DNA of 18,602 bases. It comes from an uncultured Eubacteriales bacterium. GTDB taxonomy: Bacteria; Bacillota_A; Clostridia; Saccharofermentanales; Saccharofermentanaceae. Shown here piece after piece: positions 1 to 6,388 of this stretch. The translations under genes and the position numbers were made by a program. How positions within the stretch are numbered: the first letter of the stretch is position 1; each line of letters begins with the position of its first letter. The notes under the pieces are model-generated. The model saw only the letters and a list, made by a program, of their open reading frames with translations. It had not been told where the DNA came from and did no database searches. Where the stretch lies: positions 1-18,602 of the forward strand of contig OMQY01000168.1 in NCBI GenBank assembly GCA_900313405.1, written 5' to 3'.

Positions 1-1
1 A

Positions 2-352
2 AGCTTCGGAAGGAGTTTTCTTCTTGCCGGCGCCATAGTATCGATGTTCACAGGCGTCGTATTCATCCTGTTTCCCCACTCTTTTATGGCACTTCTGGCG
101 ATCATCGCAGGATTGTTCATTATAGTAACGGGGATATCGAAGTATGCATCGGCAATGCTTGTATCAGGCGGTGGGCCGCTTCTCTTCTTCTCGAAAACAG
201 TATCGATCCTTGAAGTCATCCTGGGTATCGTGATCCTCATCAATCCCTTTGGCGGGGTCGAGGCCATGATCATAATGTTCGGGATCGGACTTCTCATAGG
301 AGGCGGGCGTAATCTTGCATCCTTCATCAGAAATGATCCGGTCAGATCCTGA
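2..352 (+). CDS. HdeD-like (DUF308) membrane protein, 5' end outside window
   Basis: The frame is open from base 2 with no stop, and the residues before the first ATG (base 44) already form a hydrophobic helix, so the gene begins upstream; about 117 C-terminal residues are visible. They contain at least three hydrophobic helices: one around the first Met, one in the middle (LLAIIAGLFIIVTGIS), and a Gly-rich one near the end (MIIMFGIGLLIGGGRN). Short helices with repeated Gly and Phe/Pro turns are typical of the HdeD/DUF308 family of small integral membrane proteins; the E. coli member is linked to acid resistance, but most homologues have no proven role. No SD precedes ATG 44, which also argues against a start there. 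The stop at 350-352 is 68 bases before the serine acetyltransferase gene. Family call is by pattern and moderately sure; function unknown. Confidence 0.6.
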   Translation, partial: SFGRSFLLAGAIVSMFTGVVFILFPHSFMALLAIIAGLFIIVTGISKYASAMLVSGGGPLLFFSKTVSILEVILGIVILINPFGGVEAMIIMFGIGLLIGGGRNLASFIRNDPVRS

Positions 353-358
353 TACAGA

Positions 359-386
359 TAGATGTATAAGTATTATGGTGTATAAT
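359..386 (+). promoter_or_regulatory. possible promoter for the serine acetyltransferase gene
   Basis: A perfect TATAAT lies at 381-386, preceded directly by TG. The best -35 is poor (TAGATG at 359-364, 3 of 6 matches, 16-base spacer). Transcription would start near 393, leaving a leader of about 28 bases before the ATG at 421, too short for a T-box or riboswitch. Confidence 0.35.
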
Positions 387-420
387 AACAGGCAAGTATT
401 TTGAACAGGCGGAACAAGAT

Positions 421-1380
421 ATGAATATGAAACGTGATTCTATGCTCGAACAGAAGATAACAGGTCTTATCGACCGGTATATGGATAATCTTGATGAGGG
501 GAAGGATATCGATCAGATCGGGACCTTTGACAGGCCTGATCGCGAGAAGATCATAGGTGTCCTGAATGCTCTTCAGGGAATAGTTTTCCCGGGTTACTAC
601 CGTAACAAGACATATAAGTACTATACCGTAAGGAATAATATGTCGATCCAGCTCGAGGATATCATCTATAACCTGTCCAAGCAGATCGAGATCGTCCTCG
701 GATATAATCAGAATGAACGTGAAGGCTGCATAGAACGTCAGGCTCAGGAGATAGTATTCAAGTTCCTGGATAAGATCCCTGAGGTAAGGGAGTATATTGA
801 GACTGATGTCCAGGCGACACTCGACGGAGACCCGGCTGCCTTCAACAAGGAAGAAGTCATCTACACATATCCGGGTCTTTATGCAACCATGGTCTACAGG
901 CTCGCACATGAGCTGTATCTGCTCGGAGTACCGCTCATTCCCCGTATGATGACCGAATATGCACACAGCATCACCGGTATCGATATCAACCCCGGTGCCA
1001 CTATCGGTAAATACTTCTTTATCGATCACGGTACGGGCATCGTAGTAGGTGAGACTACGACCGTAGGTAATAATGTAAAGGTATATCAGGGTGTAACACT
1101 CGGCGCTCTCTCAACTAAGGGCGGACGTAAGCTTATGAATACCAAGCGTCATCCGACCATTATGGATAACGTTACCATTTATTCCGGAGCTTCCATACTC
1201 GGTGGAAACACGATCATCGGGGAAGGTGCCGTAATCGGCGGTAATGCCTTTATTACCAAGTCTGTTCCTGCGGGAGCAAGAGTAACGGTACCGAACCAGG
1301 AGATGATCGTCAACGTTAAGGGCCATTCTACGGAAACGCGTGATCTTGAGCAGGATGACACCTGGTATTACATGATCTGA
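421..1380 (+). CDS. cysE: serine O-acetyltransferase (CysE/EpsC type)
   Basis: Transfers an acetyl group from acetyl-CoA to L-serine, giving O-acetylserine, the carbon skeleton for cysteine; cytosolic. At 319 residues it is the longer type with an extended helical N-terminal domain (about residues 1-160). From residue 180 it shows the left-handed beta-helix of hexapeptide repeats. The catalytic pair is visible: Asp188 in GIDINPGATIG and His203 in IDHGTGIVVGET, 15 residues apart as in E. coli CysE (Asp143/His158). The next repeats include VYQGVTLGALSTKGG, a His in KRHPTI, and the closing GASILGGNTIIGEGAVIGGNAF coil. The start at 421 has only a weak SD, but no other in-frame start lies between it and the stop upstream. 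The next gene begins 16 bases after the stop, suggesting co-transcription. No cysteine synthase gene is nearby. Family call is firm. Confidence 0.93.
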   Translation: MNMKRDSMLEQKITGLIDRYMDNLDEGKDIDQIGTFDRPDREKIIGVLNALQGIVFPGYYRNKTYKYYTVRNNMSIQLEDIIYNLSKQIEIVLGYNQNEREGCIERQAQEIVFKFLDKIPEVREYIETDVQATLDGDPAAFNKEEVIYTYPGLYATMVYRLAHELYLLGVPLIPRMMTEYAHSITGIDINPGATIGKYFFIDHGTGIVVGETTTVGNNVKVYQGVTLGALSTKGGRKLMNTKRHPTIMDNVTIYSGASILGGNTIIGEGAVIGGNAFITKSVPAGARVTVPNQEMIVNVKGHSTETRDLEQDDTWYYMI

Positions 1381-1396
1381 CAGGAGATAAGGGATA

Positions 1397-2299
1397 GTGA
1401 CTGAACAGAACGGAAGCAATATCAAGTACAAAAAGAACCATTCACTGCTGATATCGATGATCATCGCGATCGTTGTTATTGCCGGTATCGCAGTATTCAT
1501 TATCATTAATACGGACAGGAAACATAAGGATGCCGACGAGACATCTTCTGATACCGTCGAGACGACCGAAGGCATTCCTCTGGGTGAGTTTGAAGAGATG
1601 ATCCTTGAAGAATTGTACGCAGGATTTGTCCGCGCGTATCCTTCGAGCACGCCCACGCCTACACCGTCTGCGACTCCGACTCCCACCGCAACGCCCACAC
1701 CCACGGCTCCGCCGGCGAATATCGAGAGTGCGATCAGGACCAATATCGATCTCAACATGGATGCATGCATGACGGATGACGAAGCTCAGGATGAAGCAGA
1801 GGATCTGATCGAGGATGTTCTGGGACTTAAGTCCAGACTATGGTCGAGTTATCTCGATCCTGAAGACTGCGCCGAAGTCTTTATGAGTTCCGTGGAATAT
1901 ACGGTCGATATCGACTATTCCCACGTTGAAGACGGTAAGATAATCGCGACGCTTGATATTACCAGATCAGACTACAGGGCGGCATTCGCAGCTACCCTGA
2001 GATACTATTTTGCCGAGATGGGTTACGACACTGATGCGGAAGAGGATATCTGGGACAGCATCAACCCCGGCGTTACTACACTCTATACGTTTATCGATTA
2101 TGCTTCCGACAATATCACATGGAGCAGCTTCATGGAGATATATAACGGCTATCAGGACAGCAGCGATACTTTGTCAGAGTCTTTCGAGATCGAATATGAT
2201 GTTGCTCTTAACGCTCAGACCGGCGCGATCGAGAATATCGCGCTGTCAGATCTGACTGCGTTCTATGGTGTAAGAGAATTCCTGTGGGGGAATGACTGA
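1397..2299 (+). CDS. membrane-anchored extracytoplasmic protein with Thr/Pro linker, unknown function
   Basis: I do not recognise this 300-residue protein. It starts at GTG 1397 with AGGAG at 1382-1386. A short basic N-terminus (KYKKNH) is followed by one hydrophobic helix (about residues 17-38) and then charged residues, so by the positive-inside rule the rest lies outside the cell. Residues 83-106 are a Thr-Pro/Ala-Pro repeat, a flexible wall-spanning linker common in Clostridia surface proteins. The remaining 190 or so residues form an acidic globular domain with two cysteines (Cys124, Cys158) that could form a disulfide, and a C-terminal half rich in beta-type segments (YTVDIDYSHVEDGKIIATLDI). 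It lacks a lipobox, LPXTG motif and recognisable catalytic motif. Its position 16 bases behind the serine acetyltransferase gene suggests one transcript, but a functional link is only an inference. Confidence 0.75.
   Translation: MTEQNGSNIKYKKNHSLLISMIIAIVVIAGIAVFIIINTDRKHKDADETSSDTVETTEGIPLGEFEEMILEELYAGFVRAYPSSTPTPTPSATPTPTATPTPTAPPANIESAIRTNIDLNMDACMTDDEAQDEAEDLIEDVLGLKSRLWSSYLDPEDCAEVFMSSVEYTVDIDYSHVEDGKIIATLDITRSDYRAAFAATLRYYFAEMGYDTDAEEDIWDSINPGVTTLYTFIDYASDNITWSSFMEIYNGYQDSSDTLSESFEIEYDVALNAQTGAIENIALSDLTAFYGVREFLWGND
1643..1714 (+). repeat. degenerate hexanucleotide repeat coding the Thr-Pro linker
   Basis: Imperfect ACNCCN-type units (for example acgcccacacccacg) encode alternating Thr-Pro with Ser/Ala interruptions, residues 83-106 of the surface protein. 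Codons vary at third positions, so the tract is not a clean slippage repeat. Confidence 0.7.
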
Positions 2300-2308
2300 T
2301 CTGATCAG
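2296..2308. other. palindrome holding the stop codons of two convergent genes
   Basis: CTGATC-T-GATCAG: 6-base arms around a single base. The TGA of the plus-strand surface-protein gene (2297-2299) and the TGA of minus-strand ychF (2307 to 2305) lie symmetrically in the two arms. No T tract follows on either strand, so this is not a normal intrinsic terminator. Confidence 0.6.
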
Positions 2309-3396
2309 ACGTTGAATCTGAAGAGAACGACGTCTCCGTCCTTCATTACGTACTCCTTGCCCTCGGAACGGACAAGACCCTTCTCTCGTGCTGCAGCATA
2401 TGTTCCGCTGGCGATAAGATCGTCAAAGGCTACGACTTCGGCTCTGATAAAGCCTCTCTCAAAGTCGGAGTGGATCTTACCTGCTGCCTGCGGTGCCTTA
2501 GTACCCTTCTTGATAGTCCATGCACGTACTTCCTGAGGACCTGCAGTGAGGAAAGAGATAAGACCCAGGAGCTTATAAGAAGCCTGGATCATCTTATCGA
2601 GACCCGCAGAATCGATACCGAGATCATCGAGGAACATCTGGCGGTCTTCAGGATCGAGCTGACCGAGTTCTTCTTCGATCTTGGCTGAGATAACGACAAC
2701 TTCACTGTCGGACTCGGCAGCGATCTTTCTTACCGTATCTACATAGGGGATATCAGGATTCTTGATATCATCTTCTGCGATATTCGCACAGTAGAGGACA
2801 GGCTTCAGGGTTATGAGCTGCAGATCCTTAGTCATGGCAAGTTCCTCATCGTCGAAATCGATGGATCTGGCCGGCTTCTCCTGTTCGAGTGTTGCATATA
2901 TCTTCTCGTAAAGTGCGAGCTCAGAAGCGAAAGACTTATCGCCGCCCTTCATCATCTTACGTGTTCTCTCGACTCTCTTCTCCATTATCTCAAGGTCTGA
3001 CAGGATAAGTTCGAGTTCGATAACCCCTATATCACGCTCTGGATCGGCAGAACCGTCTACGTGTACGACATCAGGATCATCGAAGCATCTTACTACATGG
3101 CAGATCGCATCAACTTCTCTGATATTCGACAGGAACTTATTACCGAGTCCCTCGCCCTTGCTGGCGCCTTTGACGAGACCTGCGATATCAACAAATTCTA
3201 TGATCGCGGGAGTATACTTCTCGGGGTTATACATCTCAGCAAGTTTGTCAAGCCTGGGATCGGGGACCGAGACCACTCCGACATTGGGTTCTATAGTACA
3301 GAAAGGGTAATTGGCGGATTCTGCACCTGCCTTTGTTATTGCATTGAAAAGCGTGCTCTTACCTACGTTCGGCAGTCCGACTATACCTAATTTCAT
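2305..3396 (-). CDS. ychF: YchF/OLA1-type ATPase (Obg superfamily)
   Basis: A ribosome-associated P-loop NTPase; family members prefer ATP to GTP and have been linked to translation and redox stress response. Its 363 residues match the family's length. Visible motifs: G1 GLPNVGKS (7-14), the G3 region [17 protein letters not shown] (70-86) characteristic of YchF, and NIAE (205-208) in place of the NKxD guanine-specificity motif, the change that explains ATP use. A coiled stretch (about 130-170) lies inside the G domain, and the C-terminal 85 residues are the TGS domain ([20 protein letters not shown] through the final FRFNV). The start is supported by AGAGAGG seven bases upstream. It is divergent from comM across 177 bases and convergent with the surface-protein gene, with 5 bases between stops. 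Very secure call. Confidence 0.97.
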   Translation of the reverse strand: MKLGIVGLPNVGKSTLFNAITKAGAESANYPFCTIEPNVGVVSVPDPRLDKLAEMYNPEKYTPAIIEFVDIAGLVKGASKGEGLGNKFLSNIREVDAICHVVRCFDDPDVVHVDGSADPERDIGVIELELILSDLEIMEKRVERTRKMMKGGDKSFASELALYEKIYATLEQEKPARSIDFDDEELAMTKDLQLITLKPVLYCANIAEDDIKNPDIPYVDTVRKIAAESDSEVVVISAKIEEELGQLDPEDRQMFLDDLGIDSAGLDKMIQASYKLLGLISFLTAGPQEVRAWTIKKGTKAPQAAGKIHSDFERGFIRAEVVAFDDLIASGTYAAAREKGLVRSEGKEYVMKDGDVVLFRFNV

Positions 3397-3431
3397 GTTC
3401 TTTACCTCTCTGATCGAAAAAATACCGTACT

Positions 3432-3437
3432 ATTATA
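3432..3437 (-). promoter_or_regulatory. -10 box of the ychF promoter
   Basis: On the minus strand this reads TATAAT preceded by TG. Transcription would start near 3425, giving a leader of about 29 bases with the SD at 3408-3402. No convincing -35 is seen at 3455-3460; the A/T-rich element 3452-3466 occupies that position. Confidence 0.45.
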
Positions 3438-3456
3438 CATTCTTTCTCTTCAAAAA

Positions 3457-3562
3457 TCCTGTTTTTGGAAGAATTGTGAGCAATTGTCGGCTTTTGTCGT
3501 GAATTGTCGTGAATTGTGAGCCAAATCGTGTCCGTAAACGGTTATTATGCCCAAAAACAGGA
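3457..3562. repeat. perfect 12-bp inverted repeat flanking the comM upstream region
   Basis: TCCTGTTTTTGG at 3457-3468 is the exact reverse complement of CCAAAAACAGGA at 3551-3562; the arms are 82 bases apart. The right arm overlaps the first four bases (AGGA) of the comM SD at 3559-3564, and the left arm covers the expected -35 position of ychF. The five 10-bp repeats lie wholly between the arms. Confidence 0.75.
3471..3520 (+). repeat. five tandem degenerate 10-bp repeats, candidate operator array
   Basis: Reading in exact 10-base steps: gaattgtgag, caattgtcgg, cttttgtcgt, gaattgtcgt, gaattgtgag. All five share TTGT at unit positions 4-7, and four share AATTGT. The first and last units are identical. 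With 10 bases per unit, every copy faces the same side of the helix. All copies have the same orientation. The array ends about 22 bases before a possible comM -10 (TATTAT, 3543-3548) that lacks a -35, a layout expected for activator sites; the function is inferred. Confidence 0.7.
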
Positions 3563-3573
3563 GGTAAATGCTT

Positions 3574-5124
3574 ATGGCCGTAAGGCAATCAGTGGTTAAA
3601 GTCTATTCGTGTTTCGCTGACGGTATGGCCGGAACCCTATCCGAGATAGAAGTCTCTCTGAGTCCCGGGATACCGACATTCGACGTGATCGGACTGTGCG
3701 ACTCTTCGATCAGGGAGTCAAGAGGAAGGATAAGAGCAGCATTGATCTCGGCAGGGTTCACGATGCCCAAAGGGCATATTACCGTCAGTATCTCGCCGGC
3801 ATATATGCGTAAGTCGGGATCTGCATTTGATCTGCCGATAGCGATCGGGATGCTTCTGGCATCGAAGCAACTTCCGGCTCCGCTTAATGCGAAGATCTAT
3901 TCGGAAGGTGAGCTGTCACTTAAAGGGGAGATAAAGGGAACGCCCGGAAGTGCACTCAGGCTCAAAGCGGCTGCCGGAGCAGACTACAGTATGGTGATCA
4001 TCCCCGAAGAAGAACGTGTGGCAGCGGCAAGTGTCGGACTTCACGGAATGACAGTGACACATCTGTCGAATCTCGACAACATATTCATATATAAGGAATA
4101 TGTCTGTGAAGAATTCCGTAACGAGCATGACGATGCCGAGGACGCCCCTGATGATGAGAGTATCGACATAGCGGTCCTTAAGGGGCAGGAGAAAGCCGCA
4201 CGTGCAGTGCTTCTGACTGCGGCGGGAAGACATAATCTGCTTATGCTCGGAGCTCCGGGATGCGGCAAATCCCTTGCCGGAAAGATCGTAAAGGGACTGC
4301 TTCCTCCTCTTACGCAGGATGAGTGGAGTGATGTTTATTCGATCTATGAGTCTGCAGGACTGTTTGATCAGCAGGATTTAAGATCAGTCAAACGTCCGTT
4401 CAGGTGTCTGAGTCCCGGCATAACAGTCAGTAAGCTTATAGGCGGAGGTAAACCGTTAAAGCCCGGAGAACTTGCACTGTCTAATAACGGAGTGCTTTTC
4501 GCTGATGAGATATGTGAATACGGGAATGATGTGATCGATTCACTGCGTATCCCGCTCGAGGAACATTCCGTCAGGATCGACAGAGATGGTGTCTCATATA
4601 TATTTCCGGCTTCATTTATCTTTGTCGGGGCCGGCAATCCGTGCCGGTGCGGAATGCTGTATGAAGGGAAATGCAAGTGTTCGCCGATGGCAAGACGACG
4701 ATATGCGATGAAGCTGTCCGGTCCGTTCCTTGACAGGATCGACCTGTTCTGTGAGATGAGGAATGTAAGAACGGAAGATCTCGAAGCCATCGCTCTGCCG
4801 GAAGAGATGAAGGAAAGCCCGGCACTTCGTTCGAGAGTCGCCGAAGCGTGGGCGATGCAGAGAGAGCGGTATTCAGGGCTCGGCAAAGGTATCTATAACA
4901 GCAATATGGATTCCGATTCGCCTGCCGAGATAATGCGGGCTGACAGCAGTGTCATCAAGGCGGCTGCGGGAGCTGCGGGAATGTCGGGATTCTCGGCACG
5001 GGGGTTCCTGCGCCTCATTCGGGTAGGCAGGACGGTCGCAGATCTTGACGGAAGACAGGACATGAAGCCTTCGGATATTTCGGAGGCATCTTTATTCAGA
5101 GACAGTCATTTTATAAATGTATAA
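3574..5124 (+). CDS. comM: YifB/ComM family Mg-chelatase-like AAA+ ATPase
   Basis: ComM proteins are hexameric helicases that promote branch migration during integration of transforming DNA; they act in the cytosol. Domain order: a Lon-protease-like N-terminal domain with the family signature (VSLSPGIPTFDVIGL, ESRGRIRAAL, SGSAFDLPIAIG), an AAA+ core with Walker A GAPGCGKS (226-233) and Walker B LFADE (308-312), a conserved cysteine cluster (NPCRCG then CKCSP), the LSGPFLDRIDLF arginine region, and the C-terminal helical Mg-chelatase domain (RGFLRLIRVGRTVADLDG). I chose ATG 3574 because AGGAGG (3559-3564) sits 9 bases before it; ATG 3568 is in frame but only 3 bases from the SD. This gives 516 residues, a normal length. 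dprA follows after 14 bases, so the two transformation genes form one unit. Upstream lie the repeat array and inverted repeat. Confidence 0.94.
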   Translation: MAVRQSVVKVYSCFADGMAGTLSEIEVSLSPGIPTFDVIGLCDSSIRESRGRIRAALISAGFTMPKGHITVSISPAYMRKSGSAFDLPIAIGMLLASKQLPAPLNAKIYSEGELSLKGEIKGTPGSALRLKAAAGADYSMVIIPEEERVAAASVGLHGMTVTHLSNLDNIFIYKEYVCEEFRNEHDDAEDAPDDESIDIAVLKGQEKAARAVLLTAAGRHNLLMLGAPGCGKSLAGKIVKGLLPPLTQDEWSDVYSIYESAGLFDQQDLRSVKRPFRCLSPGITVSKLIGGGKPLKPGELALSNNGVLFADEICEYGNDVIDSLRIPLEEHSVRIDRDGVSYIFPASFIFVGAGNPCRCGMLYEGKCKCSPMARRRYAMKLSGPFLDRIDLFCEMRNVRTEDLEAIALPEEMKESPALRSRVAEAWAMQRERYSGLGKGIYNSNMDSDSPAEIMRADSSVIKAAAGAAGMSGFSARGFLRLIRVGRTVADLDGRQDMKPSDISEASLFRDSHFINV

Positions 5125-5138
5125 AAGGAGGTAATAAT

Positions 5139-6332
5139 ATGGAATACAGTGATAAGAATCTTACTGATCTGATGTTTACGGCAATGCGGTTCAGCGCCGC
5201 TATCGACAGAAAGTGCCTTGAGGAGTTATCGGCAGCCGGGGCGATCACGGATTATCGTGATCTGTGTGTCGATATAGATAAGGTCAAGGAGATCGCGGAG
5301 CAGGATGACATAAGCGAGAGGACATCAGAACGTCTTAAGAAGATCGTAAATGAGCACGACGATATCAGGAGACGTTTTGACGGGTATCTTAAGATCGCAT
5401 CTGATAATGATATTAAGATCATATCTTCGGATGATCCCGAATACCCATGGGCCTGGAAGCAGTTAAGCGGTATGCCGCCCGTGTTCTTCTGTAAGGGTAA
5501 TACGGATCTTCTTAAGAAGTGTTATACGAACGGTGCGGCTGCTATGGTCGGATCGAGAGAGCCGAGCTACTACGGTAAACAGGCAACTGTCGATTATGCC
5601 GAACACTTCGCTGAACGTGATGTCGTGACCGTATCGGGAATGGCGACCGGGATCGACCGGATCGCACATTCTGCAACTCTCAACAAGGGCGGAGATACGC
5701 TAGCGATCGTCCCCGGCGGTGTTGATGTCATATATCCGCCAAAGAATCAGGACCTGTATGATGCGATCTGCAACAGAGGGCTCGTATTATCCGAGATGCC
5801 GCCGGGACAGGCTGTTCTCAAGCAGTATTTCCCCGCAAGGAACAGATTGATATCGGGGCTTGCGGATATCACCATGATCATGGAAGCCGGACAGTTCAGC
5901 GGTACACTTCACACTGCGTCATATGCGGCTTCACAAGGGAAAGACCTGTTTGTCCTGCCTCACGGTATATACTCTGCCAATGCCATAGGAGGTCTCTATC
6001 TGATAAGAGACGGTGCGGAGGTCATAATAGATAAGGAGACCATAGATGACCGTATTGCCGAGTGCCTCGTTCAAAGGCTCGGACAGACGGACGTGCCCGG
6101 CAACATCGAGGATCTGAGGAAGATCGCAGAAGAGGAACCGGACAGGCTCGGTGAAGCTGAGTGGAAAGCTGTGATAATGGACAGGCTGACGGCAGGACCT
6201 AAGAGTTTTGATGAATTATCAGGCCTTTGGGTCATTGATTTCTCGAAGCTTTCTGTTCTGCTGCAGGAACTCGAGGGGAATAAACTCATCGGCGTTACCG
6301 AGGGAAAATATTCTTTGACATTTCAAAGATGA
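5139..6332 (+). CDS. dprA: DNA-processing protein DprA
   Basis: Loads RecA on incoming single-stranded DNA during natural transformation. Residues 1-110 are a helical SAM-like domain. The Rossmann-like core follows: VGSR (137-140), SGMATGIDRIAH (166-177), IVPGGVDVIYPPKN (190-203), LSEMPPG (217-223), FPARNRLISGL (231-241) and SGTLHTA (254-260). The last 60 residues form the winged-helix DprA C-terminal domain (MDRLTAGPKSFDELS onward). Two family motifs are altered: the usual VPG after the SGT block is LPHG (273-276), and the GTNxLI segment is GGLYLI (284-289). AAAAGGAGG just upstream is an excellent SD with 7-base spacing. It follows comM by 14 bases and precedes topA by 56. The 3' end of the gene carries the topA promoter. 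Call is secure; the effect of the altered motifs is unknown. Confidence 0.95.
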   Translation: MEYSDKNLTDLMFTAMRFSAAIDRKCLEELSAAGAITDYRDLCVDIDKVKEIAEQDDISERTSERLKKIVNEHDDIRRRFDGYLKIASDNDIKIISSDDPEYPWAWKQLSGMPPVFFCKGNTDLLKKCYTNGAAAMVGSREPSYYGKQATVDYAEHFAERDVVTVSGMATGIDRIAHSATLNKGGDTLAIVPGGVDVIYPPKNQDLYDAICNRGLVLSEMPPGQAVLKQYFPARNRLISGLADITMIMEAGQFSGTLHTASYAASQGKDLFVLPHGIYSANAIGGLYLIRDGAEVIIDKETIDDRIAECLVQRLGQTDVPGNIEDLRKIAEEEPDRLGEAEWKAVIMDRLTAGPKSFDELSGLWVIDFSKLSVLLQELEGNKLIGVTEGKYSLTFQR

Positions 6333-6343
6333 TGATTTATATA
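6315..6343 (+). promoter_or_regulatory. sigma-A type promoter for topA
   Basis: TTGACA (6315-6320), a 17-base spacer, then TATATA (6338-6343): perfect -35 and a 5 of 6 -10 with optimal spacing. The -35 lies within the last codons of dprA. Transcription would start near 6350, giving a leader of about 39 bases. It is one of the two strongest promoters in the window and can drive topA through the pseudo-PP2C gene independently of comM-dprA. Confidence 0.75.
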
Positions 6344-6388
6344 TAGAAAATGTGAAAAAATACAGATCGAGGAACAATAAGTGTAATT

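Noticed and set aside
1..6. HindIII site exactly at the window edge
   Set aside because: It may be a cloning or cutting coincidence; it says nothing about biology.
373..1029. 218-codon minus-strand open frame opposite the serine acetyltransferase gene
   Set aside because: Shadow frame; the plus strand has intact catalytic motifs across this stretch.
1111..1770. Minus-strand frame with a Gly-Val repeat
   Set aside because: The repeat is just the complement of the Thr-Pro linker codons on the plus strand.
3471..3520. CRISPR array
   Set aside because: Units are 10 bases with no spacers, and no cas gene is present.
3472..3521. AATTGTGAGC twice, identical to half of the E. coli lac operator (vector contamination or LacI site)
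   Set aside because: Both copies point the same way, no inverted half-site GCTCACAATT follows, and the copies belong to a wider 10-base series between native genes.
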